Shown piece after piece: positions 41,785-52,792 of a stretch of DNA of 64,000 nucleotides. The DNA lies in the NCBI GenBank assembly GCA_026994195.1, contig JALWRH010000049.1:1-64000 (forward strand). The letters are read 5' to 3'. The stretch is from Sedimenticola sp. (lineage in GTDB: Bacteria > Pseudomonadota > Gammaproteobacteria > Chromatiales > Chromatiaceae). The translations under genes and the position numbers were made by a program. The notes beneath the pieces were generated by a model. That model was not told where the DNA came from. It ran no database searches and saw nothing but the letters and a program-made list of their open reading frames with translations. Within the stretch, counting starts at the first letter, position 1. Each line of letters starts with the position of its first letter.

Positions 41785-42378
41785 TCAGGAGGTGAGCCCC
41801 TGACCGGAAAATGTCATTTCCGGCCCGGCGTCCAGGGGCCAGCGCTCCACCACACGGTACCAGGGTGGTTCTCCCCCAGGCCGTGATTCCACCAGGACAA
41901 AATCTTCCACTGGCCAGGTGATTGGCTTTTCCAGGGCAATGACCCCGGATGGCGGCGCCTTGCGAACCAGGGTGACATGGGGCCGGTAGGTCCGGCTTTC
42001 CCGGGGGAAACCGCAGCTTTCGAGATGGCCACCCTGGTCCGCCACCAGGCGTGACAGGGCTTCAGGCACCTGATCAGGGCCGGCCCAGGCCACCCGGGGC
42101 CGGGACCAGAAATCCAGATGGGTGATGCACAATTCGAAAGCCTGCCCCTCCACATCCGCTGCTGCGCGGCTGATGCAGGCCTGCCGGTCAGGCGCTACCT
42201 GTCCGAGAAACTGCAGGGTCAGGTGCAGGTCCGCCCCATGCACCCAACGGCCCTGTCCCTGGGGCAACAGGGTCTGCAGAGCCGCCAGCTCCCGGCGCGT
42301 CTTCTCATCGGGCCAGAGTGCAAAGAACAAGCGGCGGTGCTTACTGCTCAAGGCTGTCTCCGAGCGCCTGCAGGGCAT
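41785..42378 (-). CDS. thpR: RNA 2',3'-cyclic phosphodiesterase (start may be internal)
   Basis: LFFALWPDEKTRRELAAL, HLTLQFLG, HVTLVRK 2H motifs. Confidence 0.9.
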   Translation of the reverse strand: MPCRRSETALSSKHRRLFFALWPDEKTRRELAALQTLLPQGQGRWVHGADLHLTLQFLGQVAPDRQACISRAAADVEGQAFELCITHLDFWSRPRVAWAGPDQVPEALSRLVADQGGHLESCGFPRESRTYRPHVTLVRKAPPSGVIALEKPITWPVEDFVLVESRPGGEPPWYRVVERWPLDAGPEMTFSGQGLTS

Positions 42379-42829
42379 GAATCACAGTCTGCCGCCGCAC
42401 TTCTTCCCGGTTGCCGGGAAACCAGCGCCGTTCCGCCCGCACGCCCTTTGCATCCGCCCAGGCCAGCCAGACCGTGCCCACAGGCTTGAGCTCGCTACCC
42501 CCCTCGGGGCCGGCAATACCGCTTACCGCCACCGCCACCTGGGCATGGCTGCGCGCCAGGGCGCCGGCGACCATCTCCCGCACCACGCGTTCACTCACGG
42601 CGCCGAAGTGCTCCAGGCTGTCGGCCCGCACCCCCAGCATCTCCATCTTTGCCTGATTGCTGTAGGTCACGAAGCCCCGCTCGAACCACTGGCTGGACCC
42701 GGGAATATCCGTCATCAGCTTGGCAATCCAGCCCCCTGTGCAGGACTCTGCCGCCACCATGCTCAGGCTTCGGTCATACAGCAGCCTTCCCGTGCGCCGG
42801 GACAACTGTTCCAGTTGCGCATCTTGCAT
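42341..42829 (-). CDS. pncC: CinA-family nicotinamide-nucleotide amidohydrolase
   Basis: MVAAESCTGGWIAKLMTDIPGSSQWFERGFVTYSNQAKMEMLGV. Confidence 0.93.
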   Translation of the reverse strand: MQDAQLEQLSRRTGRLLYDRSLSMVAAESCTGGWIAKLMTDIPGSSQWFERGFVTYSNQAKMEMLGVRADSLEHFGAVSERVVREMVAGALARSHAQVAVAVSGIAGPEGGSELKPVGTVWLAWADAKGVRAERRWFPGNREEVRRQTVIHALQALGDSLEQ

Positions 42830-42848
42830 TACACTTCACCTCTTTCCA

Positions 42849-43148
42849 ATGGCTTTCTCAATCGACATGAATGATCAAGGCATATTGCTGGAGCGTAACC
42901 CCTCTCCCATGAAACTGGAAGTCATGGGGGTGGAAAACTGGGGCATATGGAAGAAGGAGAAATCCACTTTTCCCTGGACCTATCACCAGCAGGAAACCTG
43001 TTATATCACCCGCGGACGCTTCATCGTCACCCCGGAAGGCGGCGAACCCATGGAATTCCGGCGGGGAGATCTCATCACCTTCCCGGCAGGCATGAAATGC
43101 ACCTGGGAGATCCTCGAAGACGTGGAAAAGTATTACGACTTCCAGTAA
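42849..43148 (+). CDS. Small cupin domain protein
   Basis: [69 protein letters not shown]. Confidence 0.85.
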   Translation: MAFSIDMNDQGILLERNPSPMKLEVMGVENWGIWKKEKSTFPWTYHQQETCYITRGRFIVTPEGGEPMEFRRGDLITFPAGMKCTWEILEDVEKYYDFQ

Positions 43149-43152
43149 TCCC

Positions 43153-45711
43153 ATGCCTGCCGCTTCTCCCAAGCACACGCCCATGATGCAGCAATACCTG
43201 CGCATCAAGGCCGACTACCCGGACATGCTGGTGTTCTACCGCATGGGAGATTTCTACGAGCTGTTCTACGAGGATGCGGTCAAGGCCGCCCGCCTTCTGG
43301 ACATAACCCTTACCGCCCGGGGCAAATCGGGAGGCAAGCCCATTCCCATGGCGGGCATTCCCTATCATGCCGCGGAGAATTACCTGGCGCGCCTCATCCG
43401 CCAGGGCGAGTCCATAGCCATCTGCGAGCAGATCGGCGATCCTGCCACCAGCAAGGGGCCGGTGGAACGCAAGGTGGTGCGCATCGTCACCCCCGGCACG
43501 GTCACAGACGAGGCTCTGCTGGAAGAACGCCAGGACAACCTGCTGGCGGCCCTGTGGGAGGAAGGCACGGCTTATGGCCTGGCCTGCCTGGATCTGGGCA
43601 GTGGCCGCTTCAGCGTTCAGGAATTGGATGACCGGGAGGCTCTCGCTGGTGAATTGGAGCGTCTCAAGCCGGCGGAACTGCTCCTGGAAGAGGACTGGCA
43701 GCTGCCCCCCGGCACGCCTGAGATCCGCGGCATCACCCGGCGTCCCGCTTGGCATTTCGACCTGGACAGCGCCCGGGAGCAACTGCTGCGCCAGCTGGGC
43801 ACCCAGGATCTGGGAGGCTTTGGAGTGCAGGATATGCCTCTGGCCATCATGGCCGCAGGCGCCCTGCTGCAGTATGTCCGGGAGACCCAGCAGGCCGCCC
43901 TGCCCCATATCACCGGCTTGCAGGTGGAAAACCGGGATCAGGCCCTGGTCATCGACGCCGCCACCCGGCGCAACCTGGAGCTGGATCAGGCCCAGTCCGG
44001 CCAGAAACAGCGCTCCCTGGCGGGACTTTTGGACCATACGGCCACGGCCATGGGCAGCCGCCTGCTAAGGCGCTGGATCAATCGCCCCCTGCGTGACCGC
44101 CAGGCCATCAGCGCCCGTCATGACGCCATCAGCGGCTTCCTGGAACAGGATTGTCTGGAAGCCCTCCACGGATTACTGCGCGGGGTGGGAGACATCGAGC
44201 GCATTCTCGCCCGCATCGCCCTCAAGACCGCCCGCCCCCGGGATCTGGCCACCCTGCGCGATTCCCTGGCGCTGCTGCCCCAGCTGCAACAGCTGTTGGC
44301 GGACCGGACCACGCCTCTGATCCGGGAGCTGGCGGACCAGGCTGGCATGCACGCGGATCTGGTGGATCTGCTGCAACAGGCCATACGCGAGAACCCTCCC
44401 ATGCTCATCCGCGACGGCGGCGTATTGGCGGAAGGCTGGGACAGCCAGCTGGATGAACTGCGCGCCCTGTCCCAGAATGCCGATCAGTTTCTTCTGGACC
44501 TGGAAAACCGGGAGCGCGAGCGTACCGGCATCGCCTCCCTGAAAGTGAGTTACAACCGGGTGCATGGTTACTACATCGAGATCAGCAAGACCCATTCGGA
44601 CAAGGCGCCGGAGGACTATGTACGGCGCCAGACCCTCAAATCCGCTGAACGCTTCATCACGCCAGAGCTGAAGAACTTCGAAGACCGGGTGCTGTCCGCC
44701 CGCGAACGCGCCCTGGCCCGGGAAAAAGCCCTGTACGAGGAACTGCTGGAGCGCCTGCAACCGGAGATCGCCCCCCTGCAGCAGTGCGCCCTGGCCCTGG
44801 CCAGCCTGGACGTGCTCATCAATCTTGCCCAGCGCGCCCTGGACCTGGATCTGAGCCGCCCACAGCTCTCAGAGGAACCGGGTATCCAAATCCGGGAAGG
44901 CCGGCACCCGGTGGTGGAGCAGTCCCTGGATAAGCCCTTTGTACCCAATGACCTGGATTTCAGCAAAGATCGGCGCATGCTCATCGTCACCGGCCCCAAC
45001 ATGGGCGGTAAATCCACTTACATGCGCCAGTGCGCCCTCATCGTCATCATGGCCTGCGCCGGCAGTTTCGTGCCCGCCCGGGAAGCGCGCATCGGCCCCG
45101 TGGACCGTATCTTCTCCCGCATCGGCGCTTCCGATGACCTGGCCGGGGGACGCTCCACCTTCATGGTGGAAATGGAGGAAACCGCCAACATTCTGCACAA
45201 CGCCACCCGGGAATCCCTGGTGCTCATGGATGAGGTCGGGCGCGGCACCAGCACCTTCGACGGCCTGTCCCTGGCCTGGGCCTGCGCCGTGGAGCTGGCC
45301 GGACGCATCGGCGCCTGCACCCTGTTCGCCACCCATTATTTCGAACTCACCACCCTTCCCGAGGAACACCCGGGCGTGGTCAACGTCCATCTGGATGCCG
45401 TGGAGCATGGGGAAGGCATCGTATTCATGCACGCAGTGAAGGAAGGTCCCGCCAACCAGAGCTACGGCCTGCAAGTAGCGGCATTGGCTGGCGTACCCAG
45501 GGCCGTCATACAGCGGGCCAGAAAACGCTTGCGGGAACTGGAGAACGCGGCCCTGCGCCACGCGGAACAGGATGCGCCCCAGCTTGCCCTGCAACTGATG
45601 CCGGAACCGCCCTGTTCATCAGAGGTGGAGAAGAAGCTGAAAGACATCGATCCGGACGAACTGACGCCCCGGCAGGCGCTGGACCTGCTCTATACATTGA
45701 AGAAACTCTGA
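43153..45711 (+). CDS. mutS: DNA mismatch repair protein MutS
   Basis: [42 protein letters not shown] Walker A. Confidence 0.98.
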   Translation: MPAASPKHTPMMQQYLRIKADYPDMLVFYRMGDFYELFYEDAVKAARLLDITLTARGKSGGKPIPMAGIPYHAAENYLARLIRQGESIAICEQIGDPATSKGPVERKVVRIVTPGTVTDEALLEERQDNLLAALWEEGTAYGLACLDLGSGRFSVQELDDREALAGELERLKPAELLLEEDWQLPPGTPEIRGITRRPAWHFDLDSAREQLLRQLGTQDLGGFGVQDMPLAIMAAGALLQYVRETQQAALPHITGLQVENRDQALVIDAATRRNLELDQAQSGQKQRSLAGLLDHTATAMGSRLLRRWINRPLRDRQAISARHDAISGFLEQDCLEALHGLLRGVGDIERILARIALKTARPRDLATLRDSLALLPQLQQLLADRTTPLIRELADQAGMHADLVDLLQQAIRENPPMLIRDGGVLAEGWDSQLDELRALSQNADQFLLDLENRERERTGIASLKVSYNRVHGYYIEISKTHSDKAPEDYVRRQTLKSAERFITPELKNFEDRVLSARERALAREKALYEELLERLQPEIAPLQQCALALASLDVLINLAQRALDLDLSRPQLSEEPGIQIREGRHPVVEQSLDKPFVPNDLDFSKDRRMLIVTGPNMGGKSTYMRQCALIVIMACAGSFVPAREARIGPVDRIFSRIGASDDLAGGRSTFMVEMEETANILHNATRESLVLMDEVGRGTSTFDGLSLAWACAVELAGRIGACTLFATHYFELTTLPEEHPGVVNVHLDAVEHGEGIVFMHAVKEGPANQSYGLQVAALAGVPRAVIQRARKRLRELENAALRHAEQDAPQLALQLMPEPPCSSEVEKKLKDIDPDELTPRQALDLLYTLKKL

Positions 45712-45715
45712 CGAG

Positions 45716-46480
45716 TCAGGTGAGGGGCAGAATGGGACGCGCCAGCACCAGGGAGATATTGTCCCGGCCGCCTCCGTCCTTGGCAGCCTGCACCAGAGCC
45801 CGGGCACGGCTTTGCAAAGGCAGTTCCTCCCGCCCCATGAGTTGCTGAATAGTGGTTTCCTTCACGGGCCCGGTAAGGCCATCACTACAGAACAGAAACA
45901 GGTCGTCTTCACATACCGACGCTTCGTTCACGTCCACATTGATCTCAAGGGTGAATCCCAGGCTGCGGGTCAGCACATTCTCCCCCACGCCTGCTTCCTT
46001 GGCTTCACCCCGGTTGGGAAAAATACCGTGATCCAGCACTTCCTGGATGAGTGAATGATCCCGGGTCAGCTGCATAAGCTTGCCATTGCGCAGCAGGTAG
46101 ATGCGCGAATCCCCCACATGGGCATAGAAAATACGGTCATCGTGAAACAGGGCCAATACCAGGGTAGTGCCCATGCCTGTGAGTTCTTCCTTGCTCTGGG
46201 CCAACGTAAACACGGACTGGTTGGCGCGTTCCACCGCTTCCCCGATATGCATCAGGCATTGCATGGTGTCCATGTCGGCAAAGCGCTGGGCATGGCGCAA
46301 TTCTTCGACGGCCACTTCCACGGCCACCTCGGCAGCGACCTCTCCGGCCAGGTGACCGCCCATGCCGTCTGCCAGGGCAACGATGCCCTGCTCCGGCATG
46401 ACGAAAAGGTAGTCTTCGTTGATTTTCCTCACCAGCCCCACGTCGGTGGCACTGGCTATTTCCAGCGGGATGGCGCTCAT
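45716..46480 (-). CDS. PP2C family protein serine/threonine phosphatase
   Basis: ALADGMGGHLAGEVAAEVAV; HVGDSRIYLLRNGKLMQLTRDHSL; LFCSDGLT. Confidence 0.93.
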   Translation of the reverse strand: MSAIPLEIASATDVGLVRKINEDYLFVMPEQGIVALADGMGGHLAGEVAAEVAVEVAVEELRHAQRFADMDTMQCLMHIGEAVERANQSVFTLAQSKEELTGMGTTLVLALFHDDRIFYAHVGDSRIYLLRNGKLMQLTRDHSLIQEVLDHGIFPNRGEAKEAGVGENVLTRSLGFTLEINVDVNEASVCEDDLFLFCSDGLTGPVKETTIQQLMGREELPLQSRARALVQAAKDGGGRDNISLVLARPILPLT

Positions 46481-46487
46481 GGCTTGC

Positions 46488-47243
46488 TTATTTCTTTCCC
46501 AGTCCTTTGGAATCCAGCAGCTTTTTCAACCGCGTGGGGGGAATATAGCCAGGAATCAGTTCACCGTTTTCCAGCACCAGGGCCGGTGTGCCGCTCACCC
46601 CAATGACTTTGCCCAGAGCATACTCATCGGCAACAGGATCATCGCAGTTCTTGACTTCCGGCACTTTGCCCTGCTTGGCTTCACTCAGGGCCTTCTGGCG
46701 GTCATCGGCGCACCAGACAGACTTCATTTTCCGGCCGGACTCGCTGTTGACGCCGGCCCGCGGAAAGGCCAGATAACGCACCTCTATGCCTTCCTTGTTG
46801 TACTTATCGATCTGGGAATGGAGCTTCCGGCAATAGCCGCAGTCGACATCGGTGAATACATTGATGGTGTGTTTTTCCTTGCCGGTGCCAAACACGATCT
46901 TGTTCTTTTCATCCACGGCATCCAACAGTTTCTTGCGTGCCGCAGATACTTTCACCTCGGTAAGATCCTGTCCCGTGTCCAGATCATTCATCTTGCCCTG
47001 AATGAAATACCTGCCGTCGGAAGATACATAGAACAGGCGGGCGCCTATCAGCACCTCGTACAGGCCCGGAACAGGAGATGCCTCGATACTATCCAGATTG
47101 ACATCGCCCAGCCGCTTGGCAAGCGCCGTGCGAATCTTGTCGATAGCGGGATCGGCAGAAGGGGGCTCGGCCGCGCTGGAAACACCGGCCACAAACAATG
47201 CCAGACAAATGGCGATAGAACGAAGAGAAAGGGAATAAGACAT
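46488..47243 (-). CDS. dsbC: Thiol:disulfide interchange protein DsbC
   Basis: INVFTDVDCGYCRKLHSQID, signal peptide, GVSGTPALVLENGELIPGYIPP. Confidence 0.93.
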   Translation of the reverse strand: MSYSLSLRSIAICLALFVAGVSSAAEPPSADPAIDKIRTALAKRLGDVNLDSIEASPVPGLYEVLIGARLFYVSSDGRYFIQGKMNDLDTGQDLTEVKVSAARKKLLDAVDEKNKIVFGTGKEKHTINVFTDVDCGYCRKLHSQIDKYNKEGIEVRYLAFPRAGVNSESGRKMKSVWCADDRQKALSEAKQGKVPEVKNCDDPVADEYALGKVIGVSGTPALVLENGELIPGYIPPTRLKKLLDSKGLGKK

Positions 47244-47466
47244 GATTTGCAATGGTACCTGTATGTTTAGGAAGTGCTGGTCAAATGGTGAGGGAGCGCT
47301 GATGAGCCGGCAGTTTCCGGCCATTGATGCCCTGAATCAAGCTCAATCATTTCCTCAGCATCTATTGGATCTTCAACTTCAATGGTCAAACAGTGTTGGA
47401 GCCGCATTGTAACCGGAAGTTCCTGTTATTGCTCGAACAGGCTGCACAAAGTGCGCCACCACTTGC

Positions 47467-48360
47467 TCAACCCCGGGGATGGTGCATGGCATGCAGTTGC
47501 TTGAGACGCTCTTTGGCCACATGGGTGTAGATCTGGGTCGTGGACAGATCACTGTGGCCGAGCAGCAGCTGCACCACCCGCAGATCCGCACCGTGATTCA
47601 CCAGATGGGTGGCAAACGCATGCCTCAGGGTGTGGGGTGAGAGATGCTTCTGTATCCCCGCCGCCTGTGCATGTTTCTTCACCCGATACCAGAACGCCTG
47701 GCGGGTCATCCCGGCGCCACGGCGGGTGGGAAACAGCGCATCGCAGAGACGTCCGCCCAGCAATGCCTGCCGCGGCCCATGCATGAAGCGCTGAATCCAG
47801 TCCTGGGCCTCATCACCCATGGGTACCAGCCGTTCCTTCCCACCCTTGCCCGCCACCCTCACCAGCCCCTGGCCAAGGCTGACCTGGTCAGGCCGCAGAT
47901 GCACCAGTTCCGACACCCGCAGTCCCGTGGCGTACAGCAGCTCCAGCATACAGCGATCTCTGAAGCCCTCCGGCGTTTCCAGATCCGGCGCATGGAGCAG
48001 AGCCACCACCTCGGCTTCGGTCAGGGTTTTGGGCAGAGGGCGGCCAAGGCGTGGGGCCTGTATGTCCAGACTGGGATCCGCCGCCACCCAGCCCTCCCGC
48101 AGAGCATACTGAAAGAACTGACGCAGGGCCGACAGACGCCGGGCGCTGGTGCGGGCACTCTGACCTGCTGATACCAGACTAGCCAGCCAGGAAAGCAGGT
48201 TTTCCTGACCTGCAGCCACCAGAGCAACCCCCTGTGTTTTCTGCAACCACTGTGACGCCTTGCGCAGATCAGACTGATAGGACGCAAGGGTATTCTTCGA
48301 CAGGCCCCGCTCCAGCCAGAGCATGTCCGCAAACAAGGCAATGGCCTGTTCGTCATTCAT
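47467..48360 (-). CDS. xerD: Site-specific tyrosine recombinase XerD
   Basis: R..HRH..Y motifs: ATGLRVSELVHL, LSPHTLRHAFATHLVNHGADLRVVQLLLGHSDLSTTQIYTHV. Confidence 0.95.
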   Translation of the reverse strand: MNDEQAIALFADMLWLERGLSKNTLASYQSDLRKASQWLQKTQGVALVAAGQENLLSWLASLVSAGQSARTSARRLSALRQFFQYALREGWVAADPSLDIQAPRLGRPLPKTLTEAEVVALLHAPDLETPEGFRDRCMLELLYATGLRVSELVHLRPDQVSLGQGLVRVAGKGGKERLVPMGDEAQDWIQRFMHGPRQALLGGRLCDALFPTRRGAGMTRQAFWYRVKKHAQAAGIQKHLSPHTLRHAFATHLVNHGADLRVVQLLLGHSDLSTTQIYTHVAKERLKQLHAMHHPRG

Positions 48361-48836
48361 GATTCATGACTCAGAAGCCAGCGCTTGATATCCATCCAGC
48401 GTCCGCTGGTGTGTCCGGCGAAGCCCCCGTCGCCATTGGCGGCCACCACCCGGTGACAGGGAATCAGCAAAGGAATGGGATTTCTGCGGCACGCGCCCCC
48501 CACGGCGCGGGGACTGCTTTTCAGCACCCGGGCCAGTTCCCCATAGGTCCTGGTCTGACCCGGAGGAATCTCCAGCAGGGCATCCCAGACCCGGCGCTGA
48601 AATTCGGTGCCCTGGGGCGCCAGTGCCCGGAAACGTGGCCACTGCCCCCCTTCCAGCCAGCTGCGCAGCACCTCGCATGCCCTGGCTGCAAGGGGATACT
48701 CACCCGCTTCCACACACGGTCTGCTCTCCAGGATACTCACCTTGACGATGGCAGCAGTATCAGTGGTAACTGCCACCCATCCCAGGGGAGTTGGGCAGGC
48801 TGCCTGAAATTCTGTCGCGGCACATTTGTCTGTCAT
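48357..48836 (-). CDS. ogt: Methylated-DNA-protein-cysteine methyltransferase
   Basis: AVGGACRRNPIPLLIPCHRVVAANGDGGFAGH. Confidence 0.93.
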   Translation of the reverse strand: MTDKCAATEFQAACPTPLGWVAVTTDTAAIVKVSILESRPCVEAGEYPLAARACEVLRSWLEGGQWPRFRALAPQGTEFQRRVWDALLEIPPGQTRTYGELARVLKSSPRAVGGACRRNPIPLLIPCHRVVAANGDGGFAGHTSGRWMDIKRWLLSHES

Positions 48837-48980
48837 AATTCTTTCCTGAAACCTGGACTCATCCATTCAAACCGGAATGGCAGTGAACCATACGCCACGT
48901 TGCCCCGGCCCTGGGCGCTTTCTCATCGTCGGGCAGGGGTGACGGAATCGCGGAATCAGACCCTTCAAGGAAAACCCATT

Positions 48981-49310
48981 ATGTCAGACGATTATCAGGA
49001 ACTTTCCCGGCACCTGCAACGCATGGAAAAGGAATTGCGCGCCTTGGGCTGGTGGTCAGAGCAGCCCCCTGATGCCCATGCCCTGGCCAGCACGGCCCCC
49101 TTTTGCCACGATCGCATGGACTTCCACCAATGGTTGCAGTGGGTGCTGATACCGGGGTTCCAACGGCTCATCGAACAAGAGTCAGCCCTGCCGGAAGAAT
49201 GCGCCATCGCCCCCATGGCTGAGATGGCCTGGCGGGAGGAAGATCCCGCCCGGATACGCAACCTGGTGCGTATTCTTAGGGAGTTTGACCAACAGGTCAG
49301 TAGCCATTGA
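48981..49310 (+). CDS. yqcC: YqcC family protein
   Basis: LQRMEKELRALGWWSEQPPDAHALASTAPFCHDRMDFHQWLQWVLIPGFQRLIEQ. Confidence 0.88.
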   Translation: MSDDYQELSRHLQRMEKELRALGWWSEQPPDAHALASTAPFCHDRMDFHQWLQWVLIPGFQRLIEQESALPEECAIAPMAEMAWREEDPARIRNLVRILREFDQQVSSH

Positions 49311-49583
49311 CCTACCGCGCCATTTTCGATGGAAAGTTTTCCACACAAGCTGTGGATAACTCTGTCAGTAAAATGCGTAAAGCGCGCACAAACCGTATCA
49401 GCCAAGGAAATGCTTCAAATTGACCAGTTTTTGAACAAATCGTTATATTTGCTTATTATTCAATGATTAATATGACTTTCCTATGAATGGACTTTCATAA
49501 TTTTTCCTAACCCAAGTAAATTTCCCCTTCCCGGGGATGCTTGTGCATAACAGTTGGTAGAAAATGGGTAGGATCCCTGTAGA

Positions 49584-50036
49584 ATGTCGGCCATGAAACA
49601 GACTTCCAGCAACTTCTGGCAATACAAAACCCTGAACGAAATGACCCCTGAGGAATGGGAATCTCTGTGCGACCGTTGTGCAAAATGCTGTCTGCACCGG
49701 TTGGAGGATGAAGATACCCGGGAGATCTATTTCACCAATGTGCATTGCCGCCTGCTGGATACAGCCAACAGCTGCTGTTCGGACTACCCCAGGCGTTCCC
49801 AACGGGTATCGGATTGCGTGACCATTACCCTGGATACTCTGGAGGACCCCTACTGGCTGCCCAGCACTTGCGCCTACCGCCTGCTGGCCGAAGGCAAGCC
49901 CCTGCCGGACTGGCACCCCCTGGTATCCGGCGATCCGGAATCCGTTTACCGTTCCGGTAACGGTATCACCGGCCGCACCATCTGCGAGGATGATGCCGAC
50001 CGCCTGGACTGCCACCTCATCGACTGGATCAAGTAA
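49584..50036 (+). CDS. ycgN: YcgN-family (UPF0260) cysteine-cluster protein
   Basis: LNEMTPEEWESLCDRCAKCCLHRLEDEDTREIYFTNVHCRLLDT...CPDYxxR-like. Confidence 0.9.
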   Translation: MSAMKQTSSNFWQYKTLNEMTPEEWESLCDRCAKCCLHRLEDEDTREIYFTNVHCRLLDTANSCCSDYPRRSQRVSDCVTITLDTLEDPYWLPSTCAYRLLAEGKPLPDWHPLVSGDPESVYRSGNGITGRTICEDDADRLDCHLIDWIK

Positions 50037-50593
50037 TGGCCCAGGGCAGTCAGGTCTATCACATTCAAATTCACCTGGCGGACACGGACAACGACCGATA
50101 CGCCGATCTGCCGTTCAGTACGCCGCAACATCCCTCGGAAACCGTCGAACGGCTCATACTGCGCCTGCTCGCCTACGCACTGCTCTACGAAGAGGGCATG
50201 GATTTTCGCAAGGGAGGCGTGAGCCAGGGGGAGGAACCCGACCTGAGCGTGCATGACCTCACCGGACAATTGCAACACTGGATAGAAATCGGCACCCCGG
50301 CGGAAGAACGCCTGCTCAAGGCCGCACGTCATACGCCCAGACTTACGGTATTCACCCACGATGGCCTGCTGCGGCGCTGGAAAAGCCAGCATGGCGGAAG
50401 GCTGCCGGCTTTCGACGGCAGGCTGTTGTGCGTGCAGGCGGATCTGGTGGAACACCTTGGGCAGGCCTTGCCACGCCGCATCCAGTGGCAAATGACCATC
50501 TCGGGGGGAATACTTTACCTGGACACGGGGGACAGCCACTACTCCAGCAGCATCATTCACTGCAGGAGTGATGACTTTCCGGAGATCTGTTGA
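50036..50593 (+). CDS. yaeQ: YaeQ family protein
   Basis: YHIQIHLADTDNDRYADLPFSTPQHPSETVERLILRLLAYALLYEEGMDFRKGGVS. Confidence 0.9.
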   Translation: MAQGSQVYHIQIHLADTDNDRYADLPFSTPQHPSETVERLILRLLAYALLYEEGMDFRKGGVSQGEEPDLSVHDLTGQLQHWIEIGTPAEERLLKAARHTPRLTVFTHDGLLRRWKSQHGGRLPAFDGRLLCVQADLVEHLGQALPRRIQWQMTISGGILYLDTGDSHYSSSIIHCRSDDFPEIC

Positions 50594-51375
50594 TGCCCGA
50601 GCACGAACGCAAATCAAGAATCCAACGCTCTGGAGCCGTCCGGATGCTGCCTGACCTGCTGGCTTTCTGCTTTGGAATCGGTATGGCTTACCTGTTTCAC
50701 TGGGAGACACGTGACCTGGTGTGGAGCCTGTGGCTGAGCAGCCTGACCATAGGTTATGTCACCATCGTATCCACCATTGCCGGGGGCATCTATCTTGGAC
50801 TGCGCATTGTCCGTCATAACGATTTCCCCGCAAACATGAAAACGGCGGCATTGTGGGGAATCCTGGGCGTGGCCCTGTTCTTCCTGGGTTTCTTCTCCCT
50901 GCATTTCTGCGCCTTTCACGCGGGCCATGCCAGTTTTCTGTCCTCTTTCTTCCCCATTCAAGGATTGCCCCCGGAACGATTTGCTTCCGCCTTCATGAAC
51001 CCGCCGCTGCTGTGGAGCACCGCCATCCAGTACCTGTTTCCCTTGTATGGCCTGTTCCTGCTTCCCATGTTGATCGCGGAGCGGGAACATGTATTCGCCT
51101 CCCTGACCAAAGCCATACAGCTGGCGCGCCGCATCCAGTCAGATGACATGGACGTGGAGCGCTTCATTGAAGAGCATCGGCATCGCGGTAAGAACAAGGA
51201 AGTCGGCAGGCTGTTCTACCAGCCCTATCTGAATGTCATACGCATGCACTTCTTGATCTTCTTTTTTGCTATTGCCCAGGCCTGGGGCATAGAAGGCTTC
51301 CCTGTGTATGCGCTGGTGTACGCCGTCTATTTCTTTCCCTGGAGCAAGCAGTTCCCGAAAACCGCAGAAGCCTGA
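50593..51375 (+). CDS. Multi-TM membrane protein (DUF6498-like), unknown function
   Basis: Hydrophobic ORF, start codon overlapping yaeQ stop. Confidence 0.65.
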   Translation: MPEHERKSRIQRSGAVRMLPDLLAFCFGIGMAYLFHWETRDLVWSLWLSSLTIGYVTIVSTIAGGIYLGLRIVRHNDFPANMKTAALWGILGVALFFLGFFSLHFCAFHAGHASFLSSFFPIQGLPPERFASAFMNPPLLWSTAIQYLFPLYGLFLLPMLIAEREHVFASLTKAIQLARRIQSDDMDVERFIEEHRHRGKNKEVGRLFYQPYLNVIRMHFLIFFFAIAQAWGIEGFPVYALVYAVYFFPWSKQFPKTAEA

Positions 51376-51401
51376 TCACGGCACCGTCGCACCTGCCTGC
51401 C

Positions 51402-52310
51402 TCATCCCGGTTTCTGCGCCTGCTTGTAAGGATTGGAACCGTCTGGCTGGGCCTGAAAGCGCCGGTAGGGCCACTGGTACTGGGCCGGGTACTGGCGCGC
51501 CAGTTTCTCGACCCCGGCATTGAGTTCCGTCGCCGCCACCACCGCGTCCTGGTCAGCAATCGCGTTTCCGGCCAGGTGGCCGATGACCTTGTATTCTGGT
51601 TTGCGGCCGGTACGCACGAAGGAGATGAAATACACCGGCGCGCCAGTCTTGCGTGCAAAACGGTTCACCAGAGTCATGGTCAGGGCCGGCACGCCAAAGA
51701 AGGGCGCGAACACCCCCCCACCGCCTTTGGCCGTCTTGGGCTGCTGATCGGGAAGGATGACAATGAGCTCGCCATTTCCCAGAGCTTCGTAAAGCGCCTT
51801 GATGCCATGGCGGTCCGTGGGCACCATGCGGTTCTGTCCAGGCCGGTTGCGTCCTTCCAGCATCACCGACTCCAGTCCTTCCTTGCGCGGCGGCCGGTAC
51901 AGGCCCGTGGCCTTGCCGATGCTGCCAAAGAAATGGGCGCTGATCTCGAAGTTGCCCAGATGCGGCATGGCCACCACCACGCCTTTTCCCCGGGACATGA
52001 GTTCCCGGATCTCCTCCGGCACCCTTCCCATGTCCAGGCGCTTGAGCCAGGCATCCGTACGGCCATACCAGACAGCAGGCATTTCCAGCAGGGTGATGGC
52101 ATTTTCTTTGAGGGTGTCCCGCAGCAGACTGTCTTTTTCCCGGTCGCTCAGCTCAGGAAAACACAGGCTGATATTGATCCGGGCATTTTCCCGCTCACGA
52201 TTGGGGATTCTGCAGGCCAGCCACCCGACGCCATGTCCCGCAGCCCGTAACACCGGCAAGGGCGTCAGAGACAAAAAACGGATAAAATAACGCAACAGGC
52301 GGGTTCGCAT
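51402..52310 (-). CDS. Lysophospholipid/lipid A acyltransferase (LpxL/HtrB family)
   Basis: GKGVVVAMPHLGNFEIS (HX4D/E-type), ILPDQQPKTAKGGGGVFAPFFGVPALTMTLVNRFARKTGAPV. Confidence 0.92.
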   Translation of the reverse strand: MRTRLLRYFIRFLSLTPLPVLRAAGHGVGWLACRIPNRERENARINISLCFPELSDREKDSLLRDTLKENAITLLEMPAVWYGRTDAWLKRLDMGRVPEEIRELMSRGKGVVVAMPHLGNFEISAHFFGSIGKATGLYRPPRKEGLESVMLEGRNRPGQNRMVPTDRHGIKALYEALGNGELIVILPDQQPKTAKGGGGVFAPFFGVPALTMTLVNRFARKTGAPVYFISFVRTGRKPEYKVIGHLAGNAIADQDAVVAATELNAGVEKLARQYPAQYQWPYRRFQAQPDGSNPYKQAQKPG

Positions 52311-52360
52311 GAAAAACCAATCTATAATCAGAACTGGCCCAATACTAACCGGAAACCTGC

Positions 52361-52789
52361 ATGGATAACACAGCCCCCATCGGCCTGACCCCTCAAGAGA
52401 CCTTCGAACTGCTGCAGGAGAATCCCCGGGCGGTTCTGGTTGACGTCCGTTCCAGCATGGAATTCCTGTTCGTCGGACATCCCGTGGGCGCCGTACACAT
52501 TCCCTGGATCGATGAACCGGAGTGGGACATCAACCCGGAGTTCGTCACGGATATCCGCAAGCTGCTCCTTGGCGGGGTATCCCATGACGGCAGCCATGCC
52601 AGCGCCCCCGTGATACTGATCTGCCGTAGCGGCAAACGCTCCTTGGAAGCGGGCAAGCTTCTGCTCCAGGCCGGACTCACGGATGTCTACAATGTGGATG
52701 AGGGCTTCGAGGGCGAGCTCAACGACAAACACCAGCGCAGCACCCTCAACGGCTGGCGTTTTCGCGGACTGCCCTGGGAGCAGTGCTGA
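52361..52789 (+). CDS. Rhodanese-like domain protein
   Basis: AVLVDVRSSMEFLFVGHPVGAVHIPW; ICRSGKRS active-site Cys loop. Confidence 0.92.
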   Translation: MDNTAPIGLTPQETFELLQENPRAVLVDVRSSMEFLFVGHPVGAVHIPWIDEPEWDINPEFVTDIRKLLLGGVSHDGSHASAPVILICRSGKRSLEAGKLLLQAGLTDVYNVDEGFEGELNDKHQRSTLNGWRFRGLPWEQC

Positions 52790-52792
52790 TCC

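Noticed and set aside
47467-48360. Tyrosine recombinase as a sign of a mobile element
   Set aside because: Sequence and the dsbC neighbour fit housekeeping XerD; no attachment sites or cargo seen.
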